Notes under the pieces: model-generated
What the model was told of the DNA's origin: nothing
The model's database searches: none
The model's input: the letters and a program-made list of their open reading frames with translations, nothing else
Source of the DNA: an uncultured Clostridia bacterium
Lineage (GTDB): Bacteria > Bacillota > Clostridia > Oscillospirales > Ruminococcaceae
NCBI GenBank assembly: GCA_945923775.1
Contig: CAMELR010000014.1
Location: forward strand, 1 to 58,459
Length of the DNA stretch: 58,459 nucleotides
Reading direction: 5' to 3'
Shown here: positions 48,441 through 58,221 of the stretch, one piece after another
Numbering within the stretch: position 1 is the first letter of the stretch
How the letters are laid out: every line of letters begins with the position of its first letter
Program-made: the position numbers and the translations under genes

Positions 48441-48495
48441 TATATCAAAGTCGTTTGGCGCAGAAAATACTGATTGACAATTAAATTTAATAGGT

Positions 48496-49179
48496 CGGTT
48501 TAGGGTGTACTGCCTTTCCGTGCCGTTTCTTATGCTGTATGATTTCGGAGCGGTGGTGTTCCGCTCCCGTGGAGACAGCAAGAGACCGCTCGTTGCGCTG
48601 GTGATCTCAGGCGTGGAGAATATACTCCTGAACCTGATTTTCGTAGTTATTTTCAAAATGAACGCAGTCGGAGTAGCTCTCGCGACCGTTATTGCGACTG
48701 CGATCAGCGCGGGAATCGTTATATTCTGGCTGATAAGGGAAAAGGGAGAATTCAGGCTTACGCTTCGCATGTTTGACCGGAGCTGCTTTTCCCAGATAAT
48801 CTGGATAGGAGTACCTGCGGCTTTACAGGGAGTGGTATTCTGCTTTGCGAACATTTTCATTCAGGCGAGCGTCAACCAGTTTGGCTCCGCCGCTGTTGCC
48901 GGGTCGGCTGTCGCTATGACCTTTGAGTACTTCACATATTACGCGATTACATCGCTGGGTCAGGCGGCGACGACTTTTATTTCGCAGAATTATGCGGCGG
49001 GAAGGCTTGACCGCTGCAGAAGAACGCTCCTTATCTGCATGGCGCTGTCGTTTGTATCCTGCGCCGCAATGACCGTTCCGCTGTCGGTATTCTGCCATCA
49101 GACTTCCGCGGCAGTCGGAATTAGCTGCGCGGTTGTTTGGAAACGTATAAGCAGAAAAGAGCAGCGAGCAGATTCATAA
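48496..49179 (+). pseudogene. MATE transporter remnant
   Basis: The reading frame opens abruptly in the middle of a MATE protein (VYCLSVPFLMLYDFGAVVFRSRGDSKRPL equals helix 4 of a full-length transporter). It covers roughly helices 4-9. After PLSVFCHQ it jumps to a short basic C-terminus (CAVVWKRISRKEQ). About 150 N-terminal residues and some 80 internal residues are missing, and there is no ribosome site. It cannot make a working transporter. It is distinct from the intact MATE gene at 25592. Confidence 0.8.
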
Positions 49180-49219
49180 TTGATCTCCTGAGCGCGTAAT
49201 TAACACTTTGCAGCGGGGC

Positions 49220-49248
49220 TTGAAATCAAACGTGAAAAGTGGTATAAT
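49220..49248 (+). promoter_or_regulatory. Promoter of the isomerase/ThuA operon
   Basis: TTGAAA (49220-49225) and TATAAT (49243-49248), 17-bp spacer. Confidence 0.7.
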
Positions 49249-49277
49249 TCAATAAGAAAATACTCAGGAGATGGAAA

Positions 49278-50117
49278 ATGCACAGTCTAAATATATTTCT
49301 GGAACACATATATGAAGCCGCGCAGCAGCGTGGGACTACGTTTGAAAGCATGTTTTCCGAAGCGCGAGAGATGGGGTACACCGGGCTGGAGTGCGACCTC
49401 TGGCGGCTTTCCGGCCGCGCTGATGTCAGGAACATTTTCGAATCCTGCGGACTTCGCGCCGCTTCGATTTATTCAATGTACGATTTCCTCCGGGACACGC
49501 CGGAGAAGTCGCTTGACGGAATGAAGTGCCACCTTGAGACAGCCGCATACTTTGGAGTGGACAAGGTACTTGCGATCCCCGGGTTCTTTCAGCCGGGAGA
49601 CGACAGGGAAGCGGGCTATGCGAAGTTTGCCGAGCGTCTCTCGGTGATGTGCGAATTAGCCGCAGAGTACGGAATTACGGTAACGCTGGAGGATTTTGAC
49701 GACTCGGCCTCGCCCTGCTGCGACACCCAGGGACTGGAGCGGCTGATGAGAGCCGTTCCGGGGCTTGGATTCACATTCGACACCGGAAATTTCGCCTATG
49801 TGCTTGAGGATCCCGCAGAAGCATACGAACGCCTGAAGCCGTATGTCACACATGCTCATCTGAAGGACCGCAGCCGCGAGGTATCACGGCGCAGCGCCGA
49901 CGGCTCCAACGCAAAGCCGGATCTGTCGGGAGCGGAGATGTACCCCAGCGAGACCGGCGGCGGGTACGTCTGTGTGGAGAAGCTTGTAAAGCGAATGCTC
50001 GTCGACGGCTATACCGGGGATTTTTCAGTTGAGCATTTCGGCGCTGTGGATCAGGCTGAATGCATGCGCAGGTCGGCTGAGAACGTAAAACGCTGGATAT
50101 CAGAGGTGACAAAATGA
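49278..50117 (+). CDS. Sugar phosphate isomerase/epimerase (TIM barrel)
   Basis: This 279-residue xylose-isomerase-like/AP-endonuclease-2 fold protein has barrel-end metal ligands typical of the family. They are Glu in [11 protein letters not shown], Asp in [11 protein letters not shown] (about 165), His in [11 protein letters not shown], and Glu in FSVEHFG. Such proteins isomerise or epimerise sugars and inositols, or cleave 3-keto-glycosides. The next gene overlaps by four bases and is ThuA-like. That pairing is frequent in 3-keto-sugar pathways, so a role in disaccharide or glycoside breakdown is inferred. Confidence 0.82.
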   Translation: MHSLNIFLEHIYEAAQQRGTTFESMFSEAREMGYTGLECDLWRLSGRADVRNIFESCGLRAASIYSMYDFLRDTPEKSLDGMKCHLETAAYFGVDKVLAIPGFFQPGDDREAGYAKFAERLSVMCELAAEYGITVTLEDFDDSASPCCDTQGLERLMRAVPGLGFTFDTGNFAYVLEDPAEAYERLKPYVTHAHLKDRSREVSRRSADGSNAKPDLSGAEMYPSETGGGYVCVEKLVKRMLVDGYTGDFSVEHFGAVDQAECMRRSAENVKRWISEVTK

Positions 50118-50827
50118 TACGTGTACTTATCTGGAACGAATACCGCCATGAGAAATGTCAGCCGGAAGTCGCGAAAATATACCCGCAGGGAATGCACGCG
50201 GCAATCGGCGAGTACCTTATGCAGGACGAGGACATAATCGTGAAGCTCGCCTGCCTTGACGACCCGGAGCAGGGTCTGAGCGAGGAAGCGCTCGCGGAGA
50301 CCGACGTGCTCATCTGGTGGGGGCATATGGCGCATGACGAGGTTGCTGAGCGTTCGGTGGAGCGGGTCTGCCGCCGCGTTGGCGAGGGAATGGGCTTCAT
50401 CGGACTTCACTCCGCACACCACAGCAAGGTGTTCAAGCGGCTGACGGGAACCTCCTGCAACCTGAAATGGCGCCACGGCGACCGCGAGCGCGTCTGGACG
50501 GTCGTGCCGTCGCACCCGATAGCACAGGGAGTTCCGGAGCAGTTTGAGCTTCCGATGGAGGAGATGTACGGCGAGCCGTTCGATATCCCGACTCCGGACG
50601 AGGTGGTATTTATGGGGTGGTTTGCCGGGGGAGAGGTATTCCGAAGCGGCGTGACCTACCGCAGGGGCGCCGGAAGAATATTCTACTTCCAGCCGGGGCA
50701 TGAGGAATATCCCACATTCCGAAATAGAAATGTCCTGAGGATAATAAGAAACGCGGTTCACTGGGCAGAGCCGGAGCCAGGAACTCACCAGATCGAATGC
50801 ACGAATCCGGCACCGTTGGAGGGCTGA
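50114..50827 (+). CDS. ThuA-domain protein (glutamine-amidotransferase-like fold)
   Basis: This 237-residue protein starts [26 protein letters not shown] and continues with [15 protein letters not shown]-like and [16 protein letters not shown] segments, which identify the ThuA (trehalose utilisation) family. There is no Cys in the amidotransferase nucleophile position. ThuA proteins act with glucoside 3-dehydrogenases on keto-sugars. It overlaps the isomerase gene (ATGA) and is followed 2 bp later by a small ORF. Confidence 0.85.
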   Translation: MIRVLIWNEYRHEKCQPEVAKIYPQGMHAAIGEYLMQDEDIIVKLACLDDPEQGLSEEALAETDVLIWWGHMAHDEVAERSVERVCRRVGEGMGFIGLHSAHHSKVFKRLTGTSCNLKWRHGDRERVWTVVPSHPIAQGVPEQFELPMEEMYGEPFDIPTPDEVVFMGWFAGGEVFRSGVTYRRGAGRIFYFQPGHEEYPTFRNRNVLRIIRNAVHWAEPEPGTHQIECTNPAPLEG

Positions 50828-50829
50828 CT

Positions 50830-51018
50830 ATGTTTAAAATGGACGACACTGTAAGAATAAAGAAAACCGGAGTTATCGGCTCTATAACCGATATAAGCTG
50901 CGCGGGCGGAAACACGGTTTACGTTATCGACACGGATACCGGCGACGATGAGGAAGGCGGATTCGGCGGCATGTACTCTGTTTTCTACTGCACCGAAGAA
51001 GATCTTGAAAAGGTGTGA
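50830..51018 (+). CDS. Small protein of 62 residues
   Basis: This is an acidic, beta-rich sequence (DDTVRIKKTGVIGSITDIS then TVYVIDTD) resembling a small SH3/KOW-like barrel. It starts two bases after the ThuA stop and ends before a terminator, so it is a real member of the operon. Function unknown. Confidence 0.65.
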   Translation: MFKMDDTVRIKKTGVIGSITDISCAGGNTVYVIDTDTGDDEEGGFGGMYSVFYCTEEDLEKV

Positions 51019-51031
51019 GAACTAATTAAAG

Positions 51032-51065
51032 AAGCGGTCGCATGTTCTGCGGCCGCTTTTTTATG
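51032..51065 (+). terminator. Terminator of the isomerase/ThuA operon
   Basis: AAGCGGTCGCA / TGCGGCCGCTT stem followed by TTTTTA. Confidence 0.9.
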
Positions 51066-51073
51066 CAGTAATC

Positions 51074-52167
51074 TTATACTCTGGTAAATATTTCGGCTTC
51101 CTTGCTGAGCTGATCGGCGATGTTCTTGTTGTCGTCCATTCGGCTGGAGATACGGTTCATATCCGCAACCAGCACCTGAGTGCTTTCAGCGGTGCCGGTA
51201 ACTCCGGTCACGCCTTCCTTTATTGCGGTTGAGATGCTGTCGATGGACTGTGCAATGCTCGTCATGTTTTTGCGAAGCTCCTCAGTTTTCGCCGTAAAAT
51301 CCTTCATGGTGTTTTCGATGTGGTCCGCGTGTTCGCGATATTGAACGCCGGACTGCACAAAGTTCTCAAACTCGGGAAGGATCTGCTGCTGCATGTAGTC
51401 GAGAAGTTCGGTCGCGTGGCCTGACAGGCTGTTTACAGCGGTCTTGACCGTGCCGTTGATTTGCTGGATATTATCCGCAGATTCCTTTGAGGATTCTGCA
51501 AGCTGGCGTATCTCGTCGGCGACTACTGCGAATCCCTTTCCGGCTTCACCCGCGCGCGCCGCCTCAATGGAAGCGTTTATCGCAAGCAGGTTGGTGTTGC
51601 GCGATATCTGCTGTATCTGCTTCGTGAGGCTGTCCACCTGGTTTACGCTCTCGCTGGAAGCAATGTCGTCGCGGAGTTCGTCCACCATTGTAGTTACCTT
51701 CTCGCGGGTAGTGAGCATATTGCTGCGCGCGGAATTCTCAATGCCTTTTCGTTTTCTCCCGCTCCGCTGAATGCAAGCAGATCCGCGAGGTGATAGTTGA
51801 ACTGATCGATTCCGTCCTTGAGAGCCTGGAAATTGTCCATGTCATCAGCGGAAACAAACTGTTCGTATTCATCGAGGGAAGCCGCAAGTCCGGACTGAGT
51901 ATCACGAAGCCCCGCCACGATGTCAAGCATGGAATCGAGGTTTGTGGCAACGATGTGCGACAGCGCCTGAGTGTGCAGCGACTGAGTGTCCTGACGGATC
52001 TCACCGAGCGCCTCTATGCTCAGCATGCTGTTGTCCGCGATTTCGGAAGCGCTGTTGCTTACGCTTTTGATGTTCTTTGTAGAAACGATGTTTGACATCA
52101 CCGACACTAATCCCAGGATCAGTACCGGAATAAGTATCAGGAGTATCATAGTTCCATGTTTTCTCAT
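51074..52167 (-). pseudogene. Methyl-accepting chemotaxis protein, frameshifted and internally deleted
   Basis: The N-terminal frame (to about 51694) has a first membrane helix and a four-helix-bundle-like sensor region. The C-terminal frame (from about 51740) has the MCP signalling tip [34 protein letters not shown]. The two are in different frames, joining near 51735-51745 (GENEKA in one frame, then [14 protein letters not shown] in the other). The second membrane helix and HAMP domain expected between them are absent. So the gene has lost about 100 codons and its frame. The start ATG at 52167 has AAGGGGGG upstream. Confidence 0.75.
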
Positions 52168-52180
52168 CACAGCACCCCCC

Positions 52181-53443
52181 TTAATCAATTACCGAGGCGG
52201 TTATCTCTTTTACGAGATTATCCGCCATTTTCTGCGCGCTCAGGTGTGAGGGATTCCCGGCAAGTATGTTGTCAGCAAATTCCACGCAGGGGGTCCAGAA
52301 CTTGTTGCCCACGCGCTGGAGCTTTCCGTACTCCGACTGAGCAATTACCGCCTGGATCGCTGCAACTTTTGAAACTGCGTCGGAAGCGGCGGCGTTCTTA
52401 TTTGCGGGACCTATGTTGCGCTTTTCAAAGGAAAGAGTCTGGTTCTGCTCGTTGGTGAACCAGTCCGCGAGTTTGTGCGCCCATTCGAGGTGTTCGCTGT
52501 AGTAATTCACGCCCATCATTTTGAAGCCGGTGAACGACGACATCTGCACCTGCTTCCCCGCGACCTGATAGGTGGGGAGCTTGCAGGCGCCGTAGTCGGA
52601 GCCGAACGCCTTTTCGACGTCGGTGCTGTTCCACACTCCGCTTATTGCGGCGATGACCTTTCCAGAAGCCAGTGCTGCGGGGAGGTCGCCGTCGGCGCGG
52701 TTCACGAAAGCCGGGCTGGAGGTCAGCTCCATCAGCTTATTCACTACGTCAGCGCCCTTGATGGAGTTATCCGTGGAGTTCCAGGTGCAGTAGTTGGTAA
52801 CGCCGTCGTCGTTCAGCCCGAGTTCAAGCCCGGTATTGCCGAAGAACGAATACATGTACCAGCCGGAGTTGAACTCCATGCTGAATTCCTTGTTCTTTTC
52901 CTCGCAGACTTCCAGAATGCGTTCCAGTGAAGAAACGTCGTTTTCGTTCAGAAACTTCTTATTATAATAGAGAAAATATCCGTTGTCCGCAGTCATGGGG
53001 TAGGCGTACATAACGCCGTTTATGCTCGCCGCAGCTACCGAATCGGCTGTGTTTGCGGCGCTGATCTCCTCCTGGTTCGGAATAGCAGACAGGACTCCTG
53101 CGGCTGCCATCGCGGAAAGCTGATCGTCTGGCAGGGGGAATACGTCGGCTCCGTTGTGCACGTCGCCAAGGATAACGTCCTTCGTCTTGCTGTCAAGGTT
53201 CTGCTCAATCGTGATGTTGAATTCAGCCTCGCCGCGGTGAGCTTCCTTGAAGCTTTCGATTATTTCGTTCATCGTGTCAAAAGCGGCCTCCTCGGCCCAG
53301 ACCTTCAGCGTGACCTGCTCGATTCCGTCGTCGTTCTGAGCTTCTGACGATGAGCCGGCGGTCTGCACGGGTGAATTCCCGGAGCAGGAACAGAGGCTCA
53401 GCAGTGAAGCGCATAGCAGACATGTAAGTAAAGTTTTTTTCAT
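52181..53443 (-). CDS. ABC-type sugar-binding lipoprotein (extracellular solute-binding family 1)
   Basis: This 420-residue protein has a lipoprotein signal (MKKTLLTCLLCASLLSLCSC, lipid-modified Cys near 18-20) and the MalE-type core: VTLKVWAEEAAFDTMNEIIESFKEA at the first lobe, VFPLPDDQLSAMAAAGVL, and NGVMYAYPMTADNGYFLYYNK at the hinge. It would bind an oligosaccharide or similar solute at the outer membrane face. No permease or ATPase gene is adjacent. It lies just upstream of the broken chemoreceptor, so it may have been its signalling partner, as with Gram-positive sugar-binding proteins that feed chemotaxis. Confidence 0.85.
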   Translation of the reverse strand: MKKTLLTCLLCASLLSLCSCSGNSPVQTAGSSSEAQNDDGIEQVTLKVWAEEAAFDTMNEIIESFKEAHRGEAEFNITIEQNLDSKTKDVILGDVHNGADVFPLPDDQLSAMAAAGVLSAIPNQEEISAANTADSVAAASINGVMYAYPMTADNGYFLYYNKKFLNENDVSSLERILEVCEEKNKEFSMEFNSGWYMYSFFGNTGLELGLNDDGVTNYCTWNSTDNSIKGADVVNKLMELTSSPAFVNRADGDLPAALASGKVIAAISGVWNSTDVEKAFGSDYGACKLPTYQVAGKQVQMSSFTGFKMMGVNYYSEHLEWAHKLADWFTNEQNQTLSFEKRNIGPANKNAAASDAVSKVAAIQAVIAQSEYGKLQRVGNKFWTPCVEFADNILAGNPSHLSAQKMADNLVKEITASVID

Positions 53444-53499
53444 GATTACTGACCTCTTTCGTGAAATAATTATTTACATTATTTTAATGCAACATTACT

Positions 53500-53528
53500 A
53501 TTATACTTATTTCACATGGCTTTGTCAA
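53500..53528 (-). promoter_or_regulatory. Promoter of the solute-binding lipoprotein gene
   Basis: Minus strand TTGACA (53523-53528) and TATAAT (53500-53505), 17-bp spacer. Confidence 0.8.
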
Positions 53529-53633
53529 TATGTTTGACGGGGATTCGGCATTTAATGCCATGTGTTTTGCTGATAGATATTATATATAATTCCAGATGAA
53601 AAAACGATTACATATTATAATAACTTCAATAAA

Positions 53634-53651
53634 TTGTTAATTTTTTATCAA
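53634..53651. promoter_or_regulatory. Candidate Rex (NADH/NAD+ sensor) operator
   Basis: TTGTTAATTTTTTATCAA differs from the clostridial Rex consensus (TTGTTAA-n4-TTAACAA) at one position. It is about 200 bp upstream of the pflB promoter. Rex commonly controls fermentation genes. The distance is large, so function is uncertain. Confidence 0.45.
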
Positions 53652-53819
53652 TGATAGTCAATAAACAATATGTGGATATTGATATATCGGTACTACCAAA
53701 AATACATGATTTGCATAATAGCATTGATACGTTTTGTATATCTAACATATTTCAAGTCCAAGAACACAATATGTTGTGCTTTAAAGAGTGAAAGTCACAG
53801 CTTGTATTAAAAAAGTTCT

Positions 53820-53879
53820 AGTAATTTTTTTGTAAAATCAGAAATTACTCTTGACTTTAAAGAATGTATGTGTTATAAT
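53820..53879 (+). promoter_or_regulatory. pflB promoter with upstream dyad
   Basis: TTGACT (53851-53856) and TATAAT (53874-53879), 17-bp spacer. An AGTAATTT / AAATTACT dyad (53820-53849) directly abuts the -35, and CTTTAAAGARTG occurs at 53779 and 53855. These are possible activator or repressor sites. The remaining gap 53530-53819 is AT-rich with small dyads (GGCATTTAATGCC at 53547) and no gene. Confidence 0.75.
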
Positions 53880-53885
53880 ATTGAC

Positions 53886-54020
53886 AGGTTGGACAGACCA
53901 ACATGAGGACAAGCCCTGCGACGGCAGAAAGTGCGGTGTCAGAACGGAACTAGCAGTAGTTTCAGAAGCACCGTAAACAGCCTCACGGCTGCCCGCAAAT
54001 AATATGGAGGTATTTAGAGA
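53886..54020 (+). ncRNA. Structured 5' leader of pflB
   Basis: About 135 nt with four consecutive hairpins. They are GTTGG-ACAGA-CCAAC (53888-53902), CTGC-GACG-GCAG (53916-53927), a two-part arm CGGTG [GGAACTA-GCAG-TAGTTTC] CACCG (53934-53973), and CAGCC-TCAC-GGCTG (53978-53991). The ribosome site follows. It does not match the ZTP (pfl) riboswitch core that I know. It is possibly a new cis-regulatory RNA. Confidence 0.45.
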
Positions 54021-56273
54021 ATGGCAATGTTAGAACAGTGGAAAGGTTTTAAAGGCAAGATCTGGCAGGAAGAAATAAACACCCGTGACTTCATCCAGAA
54101 CAACTACACACCTTACGACGGCGACGAGTCCTTCCTCGCAGGCCCGGCTGACTCCACCAACAAGCTGTGGGGCAAGGTTCAGCAGCTCCAGAAGGAAGAG
54201 CGCGCAAAGGGCGGCGTTCTGGATATGGATACACATATCGTTTCCGGCATCACATCACATGAGCCCGGCTACATCGATCCCGAGATGAAGGATCTTGAGA
54301 AGATCGTTGGTCTTCAGACTGATAAGCCCCTCAAGAGAGCATTCATGCCCTACGGCGGCATCAAGATGGCTGAGGAGGCTTGCACAACTTACGGTTACAC
54401 ACCGGATCCTGAGCTGCACAAGATCTTCACAGAATATCACAAGACTCACAACCAGGGCGTATTCGACGCTTACACTCCCGAGATGCGCGCTGTAAGAAAG
54501 AACAAGATCATCACCGGTCTTCCCGATACATACGGCCGCGGCCGTATCGTAGGCGACTACAGACGTATCGCCCTCTACGGTATCGACAGACTGGTTGAGG
54601 CTAAGCAGGACGACCTCGCAAACTGCGGCAACGGTAAGATGAGAGATTCCGTTATCCGTCAGCGTGAGGAGCTGGCTGACCAGATCCGCGCACTCAAGCA
54701 GATGAAGGTTATGGCTGCTTCCTACGGCTGCGATATCTCCAAGCCTGCTGCAAACGCACGCGAGGCTGTTCAGTGGACATACTTCGGCTACCTGGCTGCT
54801 ATCAAGACCCAGAACGGCGCTGCAATGTCCATCGGCCGTATCTCTACATTCCTCGATATCTATATCAAGCGTGACCTCGACAACGGCACCCTGACTGAGG
54901 CTGAGGCTCAGGAGCTCATCGACCACCTCGTACTCAAGCTCAGAATGGTTAAGTTCGCTCGTATTCCTTCCTACAACGAGCTGTTCTCCGGCGACCCGGT
55001 ATGGGCTACACTGTCCATCGGCGGTAAGGGTCAGGACGGCCGTTCCATGGTAACAAAGAACGACTTCCGTTTCCTGCACACTCTCGAGAACATGGGCCCG
55101 TCTCCGGAGCCTAACATGACTGTTCTTTACTGCGATAAGCTGCCTGATACCTTCAAGCGCTATGCAGCAGCTATCTCCGTTCGTACCTCCTCTGTTCAGT
55201 ACGAGAACGATGACGTTATGCGTCCTGTTTGGGGCGACGATTATTCCATCTGCTGCTGCGTATCTGCAACACAGACCGGTAAGGAAATGCAGTTCTTCGG
55301 CGCTCGTGCAAACCTCGCTAAGTGCCTGATGTACGCTATCAACGGCGGTATCGACGCTAAGACCAAGGCTCAGGTAGGTCCTGCTTACAGACCGATCACA
55401 TCTGAGTACCTCGATTATGATGAGGTTATGCAGAAGTACGACGCTATGATGACATGGCTCGCTTCCATCTATGTTCACACCCTGAACCTTATCCACTACA
55501 TGCACGATAAGTACAACTACGAGGCTGCCGAGATGGCTCTTATTGATACCAACGTAAGACGTACATTCGCAACTGGTATCGCAGGCTTCTCTCATGTTGT
55601 AGACTCCCTGTCCGCTATCAAGTATGCAAAGGTTAAGTGCATTCGCGACGAAGACGGTATCGTTACTGACTTCGAGATCGAGGGTGACTTCCCCCGCTAC
55701 GGCAACGACGACGACCGTGCTGATGATATCGCTGTATGGCTGCTCGGCACCTTCCTCAAGAAGCTGAAGCAGTGCCACACCTACCGTGATTCCGAGGCTA
55801 CAACTTCTATCCTCACTATCACTTCCAACGTTGTATACGGTAAGGCTACCTCCGCTCTGCCTGACGGCCGTAAGGCTGGCGAGCCGCTCTCTCCTGGTGC
55901 AAACCCCTGCTACGGTGCAGAGAAGAACGGTCTGCTTGCTTCCCTCAACTCTGTTGCTAAGCTTCCTTACGAGTGGGCACTCGATGGTATATCCAACACC
56001 CAGACCATCAACCCTGACGCACTCGGTCACAACGAGGAAGAGCGCGTAACCAACCTGGTTAACGTACTCGACGGTTACTTTGATAAGGGCGCACATCACC
56101 TCAACGTAAACGTATTTGGCAAGGAAAAGCTCATCGACGCTATGGAGCACCCTGAGAAGGAAGAGTACGCAAACTTCACAATCCGTGTATCCGGTTATGC
56201 AGTTAAGTTCATCGACCTGACCAGAGAGCAGCAGCTCGACGTTATTGCAAGAACCTGCCACGATCATATGTAA
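54021..56273 (+). CDS. pflB: Formate C-acetyltransferase (pyruvate formate-lyase)
   Basis: This 750-residue glycyl-radical enzyme converts pyruvate plus CoA to acetyl-CoA plus formate in anaerobic fermentation. The active-site cysteines are in [16 protein letters not shown] (about 410-413), and the glycyl radical site is in [20 protein letters not shown] (Gly near 726). The length equals that of typical PFL. Codon use is strongly biased and distinct from its neighbours, as expected for a very highly expressed gene. It is sensitive to oxygen and needs the activase encoded next. GGAGG precedes the ATG, at the end of a structured leader. Confidence 0.97.
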   Translation: MAMLEQWKGFKGKIWQEEINTRDFIQNNYTPYDGDESFLAGPADSTNKLWGKVQQLQKEERAKGGVLDMDTHIVSGITSHEPGYIDPEMKDLEKIVGLQTDKPLKRAFMPYGGIKMAEEACTTYGYTPDPELHKIFTEYHKTHNQGVFDAYTPEMRAVRKNKIITGLPDTYGRGRIVGDYRRIALYGIDRLVEAKQDDLANCGNGKMRDSVIRQREELADQIRALKQMKVMAASYGCDISKPAANAREAVQWTYFGYLAAIKTQNGAAMSIGRISTFLDIYIKRDLDNGTLTEAEAQELIDHLVLKLRMVKFARIPSYNELFSGDPVWATLSIGGKGQDGRSMVTKNDFRFLHTLENMGPSPEPNMTVLYCDKLPDTFKRYAAAISVRTSSVQYENDDVMRPVWGDDYSICCCVSATQTGKEMQFFGARANLAKCLMYAINGGIDAKTKAQVGPAYRPITSEYLDYDEVMQKYDAMMTWLASIYVHTLNLIHYMHDKYNYEAAEMALIDTNVRRTFATGIAGFSHVVDSLSAIKYAKVKCIRDEDGIVTDFEIEGDFPRYGNDDDRADDIAVWLLGTFLKKLKQCHTYRDSEATTSILTITSNVVYGKATSALPDGRKAGEPLSPGANPCYGAEKNGLLASLNSVAKLPYEWALDGISNTQTINPDALGHNEEERVTNLVNVLDGYFDKGAHHLNVNVFGKEKLIDAMEHPEKEEYANFTIRVSGYAVKFIDLTREQQLDVIARTCHDHM

Positions 56274-56350
56274 TTAATTACACAAGGCAATATAAAAGGA
56301 CAGCGCTGCGCAATGCGGCGCTGTTCTACTATACTGACAAGGAGAAACCT

Positions 56351-57112
56351 ATGAGTGAGATCAAAGGAAGGATACATTCCACCGAGAGTTTCGGCGCGGC
56401 TGACGGCCCCGGAGTACGGTTCATCGTGTTCGTGCAGGGCTGCCGCATGCGCTGCCGCTACTGCCACAACCCCGACACATGGAGCATGGAAGGCGACGGC
56501 ACCACAGTTGAACTGACGCCGGATGAAGTACTCAGCAAGGCGCTTCGCTACAAGAGTTACTGGAAGAACGGCGGCGGAATCACCGTCAGCGGCGGCGAGC
56601 CCCTCCTGCAAATAGACTTCCTGCTTGAGTTATTCAAGCAGGCGAAGGCCGAGGGAGTAAGCACCTGCATTGACACCGCAGGAAACCCGTTCACCCGGGA
56701 GGAGCCGTTCTTTTCAAAGTTCCAGGAGCTGATGAAGTACACCGACCTGCTGCTTCTTGACCTCAAGGAGATCAACCCGGAGCGTCACAAGAACATCACC
56801 GGCTTCGACAACGCGAATATTCTTGACATGGCGCAGTACCTCAGTGAAATAGGGAAGCCCGTTTGGATCCGCCATGTGCTTGTGCCTGACCTGTCCGATT
56901 TCGATGAGGATCTTGACAAGCTGAACGAGTTCATTAAGACCCTGAAAAATGTTGAGAAGGTGGAGGTGCTTCCTTACCACACCCTCGGCAAATTCAAGTG
57001 GGAGAACCTCGGGATAAAGTACACGCTTGAGGATACGAACCCTCCGTCTGCGGAGCGTATCGACAACGCAAACAAGAGACTCTGCGCAGGAAAGTACGCC
57101 TGTAAGGGCTAA
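56351..57112 (+). CDS. pflA: Pyruvate formate-lyase activating enzyme (radical SAM)
   Basis: This 253-residue radical-SAM enzyme has the cluster motif C-x3-C-x2-C in GCRMRCRYCHNPDTW (Cys31, 35 and 38) and SGGEPLLQ for SAM binding. The conserved DLKEINPERHKNITG and RHVLVPDLSD segments are also present. It installs the glycyl radical on PflB using SAM and a [4Fe-4S] cluster. It lies 77 bp downstream of pflB on the same strand, as in most Firmicutes. AAGGAG precedes the ATG. Confidence 0.96.
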   Translation: MSEIKGRIHSTESFGAADGPGVRFIVFVQGCRMRCRYCHNPDTWSMEGDGTTVELTPDEVLSKALRYKSYWKNGGGITVSGGEPLLQIDFLLELFKQAKAEGVSTCIDTAGNPFTREEPFFSKFQELMKYTDLLLLDLKEINPERHKNITGFDNANILDMAQYLSEIGKPVWIRHVLVPDLSDFDEDLDKLNEFIKTLKNVEKVEVLPYHTLGKFKWENLGIKYTLEDTNPPSAERIDNANKRLCAGKYACKG

Positions 57113-57134
57113 CTGAATTCCATATAAACGCGAA

Positions 57135-57162
57135 CCCCCGGCAGCCTTTCGACTGCCGGGGG
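57135..57162. terminator. Terminator between pflA and the Hsp20 genes
   Basis: CCCCCGGCAG / CTGCCGGGGG stem with an 8-nt loop; weak T tract. Confidence 0.65.
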
Positions 57163-57197
57163 TAAGTTATTCAGGCGGTGCGTTCATGGCTGAGTTA

Positions 57198-57608
57198 TCA
57201 GCCGATCGCAATGTACTTGTTCTGCTTCTCAGGGAGTGCCTCCTTCTTGGGCACTGTCAGTTTCAGCGTGCCGTTTTCGAACTTCGCACTGATGTCCTGC
57301 TCTGTTACTGCGTCGCCGACGTAGAAGCTCCTTGAGTAACTGCCGGAGTAACGCTCGCGGCAGATGTACTTGCCGTTTTCGTCCTTTTCGTCCTTTGAGG
57401 TGTCGCTCTCGGCGCTTATAGTCAGATAACCATCGTTAAGTTCAGCCTTGATGTTGTCCTTCTTGACGCCCGGCAGATCAATGGTGAGATCGTAGCAGTT
57501 GTCGTGCTCCTTGATGTCGGTTTTCATCATGTTGCTTTCTGTTCTGGTGAAGAACGGTGTATTGAAAAAGTCATCAAAAACATTGTTTCTCATGGTGGGG
57601 ATTAACAT
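57198..57608 (-). CDS. Hsp20/alpha-crystallin small heat-shock protein, copy 2
   Basis: This 136-residue small heat-shock protein has an alpha-crystallin domain from about residue 28 (TDIKEHDNCYDLTIDLPGVK) with the conserved NGTLKLTVPK, and a C-terminal tail. It holds unfolding proteins in oligomers. It differs from the upstream copy at about 13 of 136 positions (roughly 90 percent identical), a recent tandem duplication. AAAGGAG precedes the ATG. It lies downstream of copy 1 with a 72-bp gap, presumably in one transcript. Confidence 0.93.
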   Translation of the reverse strand: MLIPTMRNNVFDDFFNTPFFTRTESNMMKTDIKEHDNCYDLTIDLPGVKKDNIKAELNDGYLTISAESDTSKDEKDENGKYICRERYSGSYSRSFYVGDAVTEQDISAKFENGTLKLTVPKKEALPEKQNKYIAIG

Positions 57609-57680
57609 AAGTCATTACTCCTTTCGCAAGTATTTAGGCTTGCTGTGAATTTGCTGTAAATTTATTGGTCAATTGGCTGA

Positions 57681-58091
57681 TCAGCCGATCGAGATGTACT
57701 TGTTCTGCTTCTCAGGAAGCGCCTCTTTCTTGGGTACTGTCAGCTTCAGCGTGCCGTTCTCGAACTTCGCGCTGATGTCCTGCTCGGTTACTGCGTCGCC
57801 TACATAGAAGCTTCTTGAGTAGCTGCCGGAATAACGCTCGCGGCAGATGTACTTGCCGTTGTCGTCCTTCTCGTCCTTGGACGTGTTGCTTTCGGCGCTT
57901 ACGGTGAGGTAGCCGTCGTTAAGCTCAGCCTTGATGTCCTCCTTCTTGACACCCGGCAGGTCGATCATCAGATCGTAGCAGTTGTCGTGTTCCTTGATAT
58001 CGGTTTTCATCATGCTGCTTTCGCTCTTGGTGAAGAACGGGGTATTGAAAAGGTCGTCAAAAACATTGGTTCTCATGGTGGGCATTAACAT
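57681..58091 (-). CDS. Hsp20/alpha-crystallin small heat-shock protein, copy 1
   Basis: This 136-residue protein is the promoter-proximal copy, with the same domain layout as copy 2. The main differences lie in the N-terminal arm (LFNTPFFTKSESS against FFNTPFFTRTESN), the part that usually sets oligomer form and client choice. It is expressed from a promoter overlapped by a CIRCE operator (58222-58264), so heat induction through HrcA is expected. Confidence 0.94.
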   Translation of the reverse strand: MLMPTMRTNVFDDLFNTPFFTKSESSMMKTDIKEHDNCYDLMIDLPGVKKEDIKAELNDGYLTVSAESNTSKDEKDDNGKYICRERYSGSYSRSFYVGDAVTEQDISAKFENGTLKLTVPKKEALPEKQNKYISIG

Positions 58092-58221
58092 AGGTCATTT
58101 CTCCTTTCGCAGATTCTTGGGTCTGCGCTTGATTTTTATTTTATGAACCCTGAGCGGTCCTCCGGAAGTATCCCTAGGGGGTGTACCTCCTTTGTTCCTA
58201 TCTCTCTTTCGTTCTGGTTAT

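Noticed and set aside
53886-54020. ZTP (pfl) riboswitch
   Set aside because: The conserved core and pseudoknot segments that I know for this class are not recognisable in the leader.
54255-56267. Very long open frame (670 codons) antisense to pflB
   Set aside because: It is an exact shadow of the strongly codon-biased pflB gene. It has no ribosome site and its product is low-complexity Val/Leu/Asp-rich with no domain.
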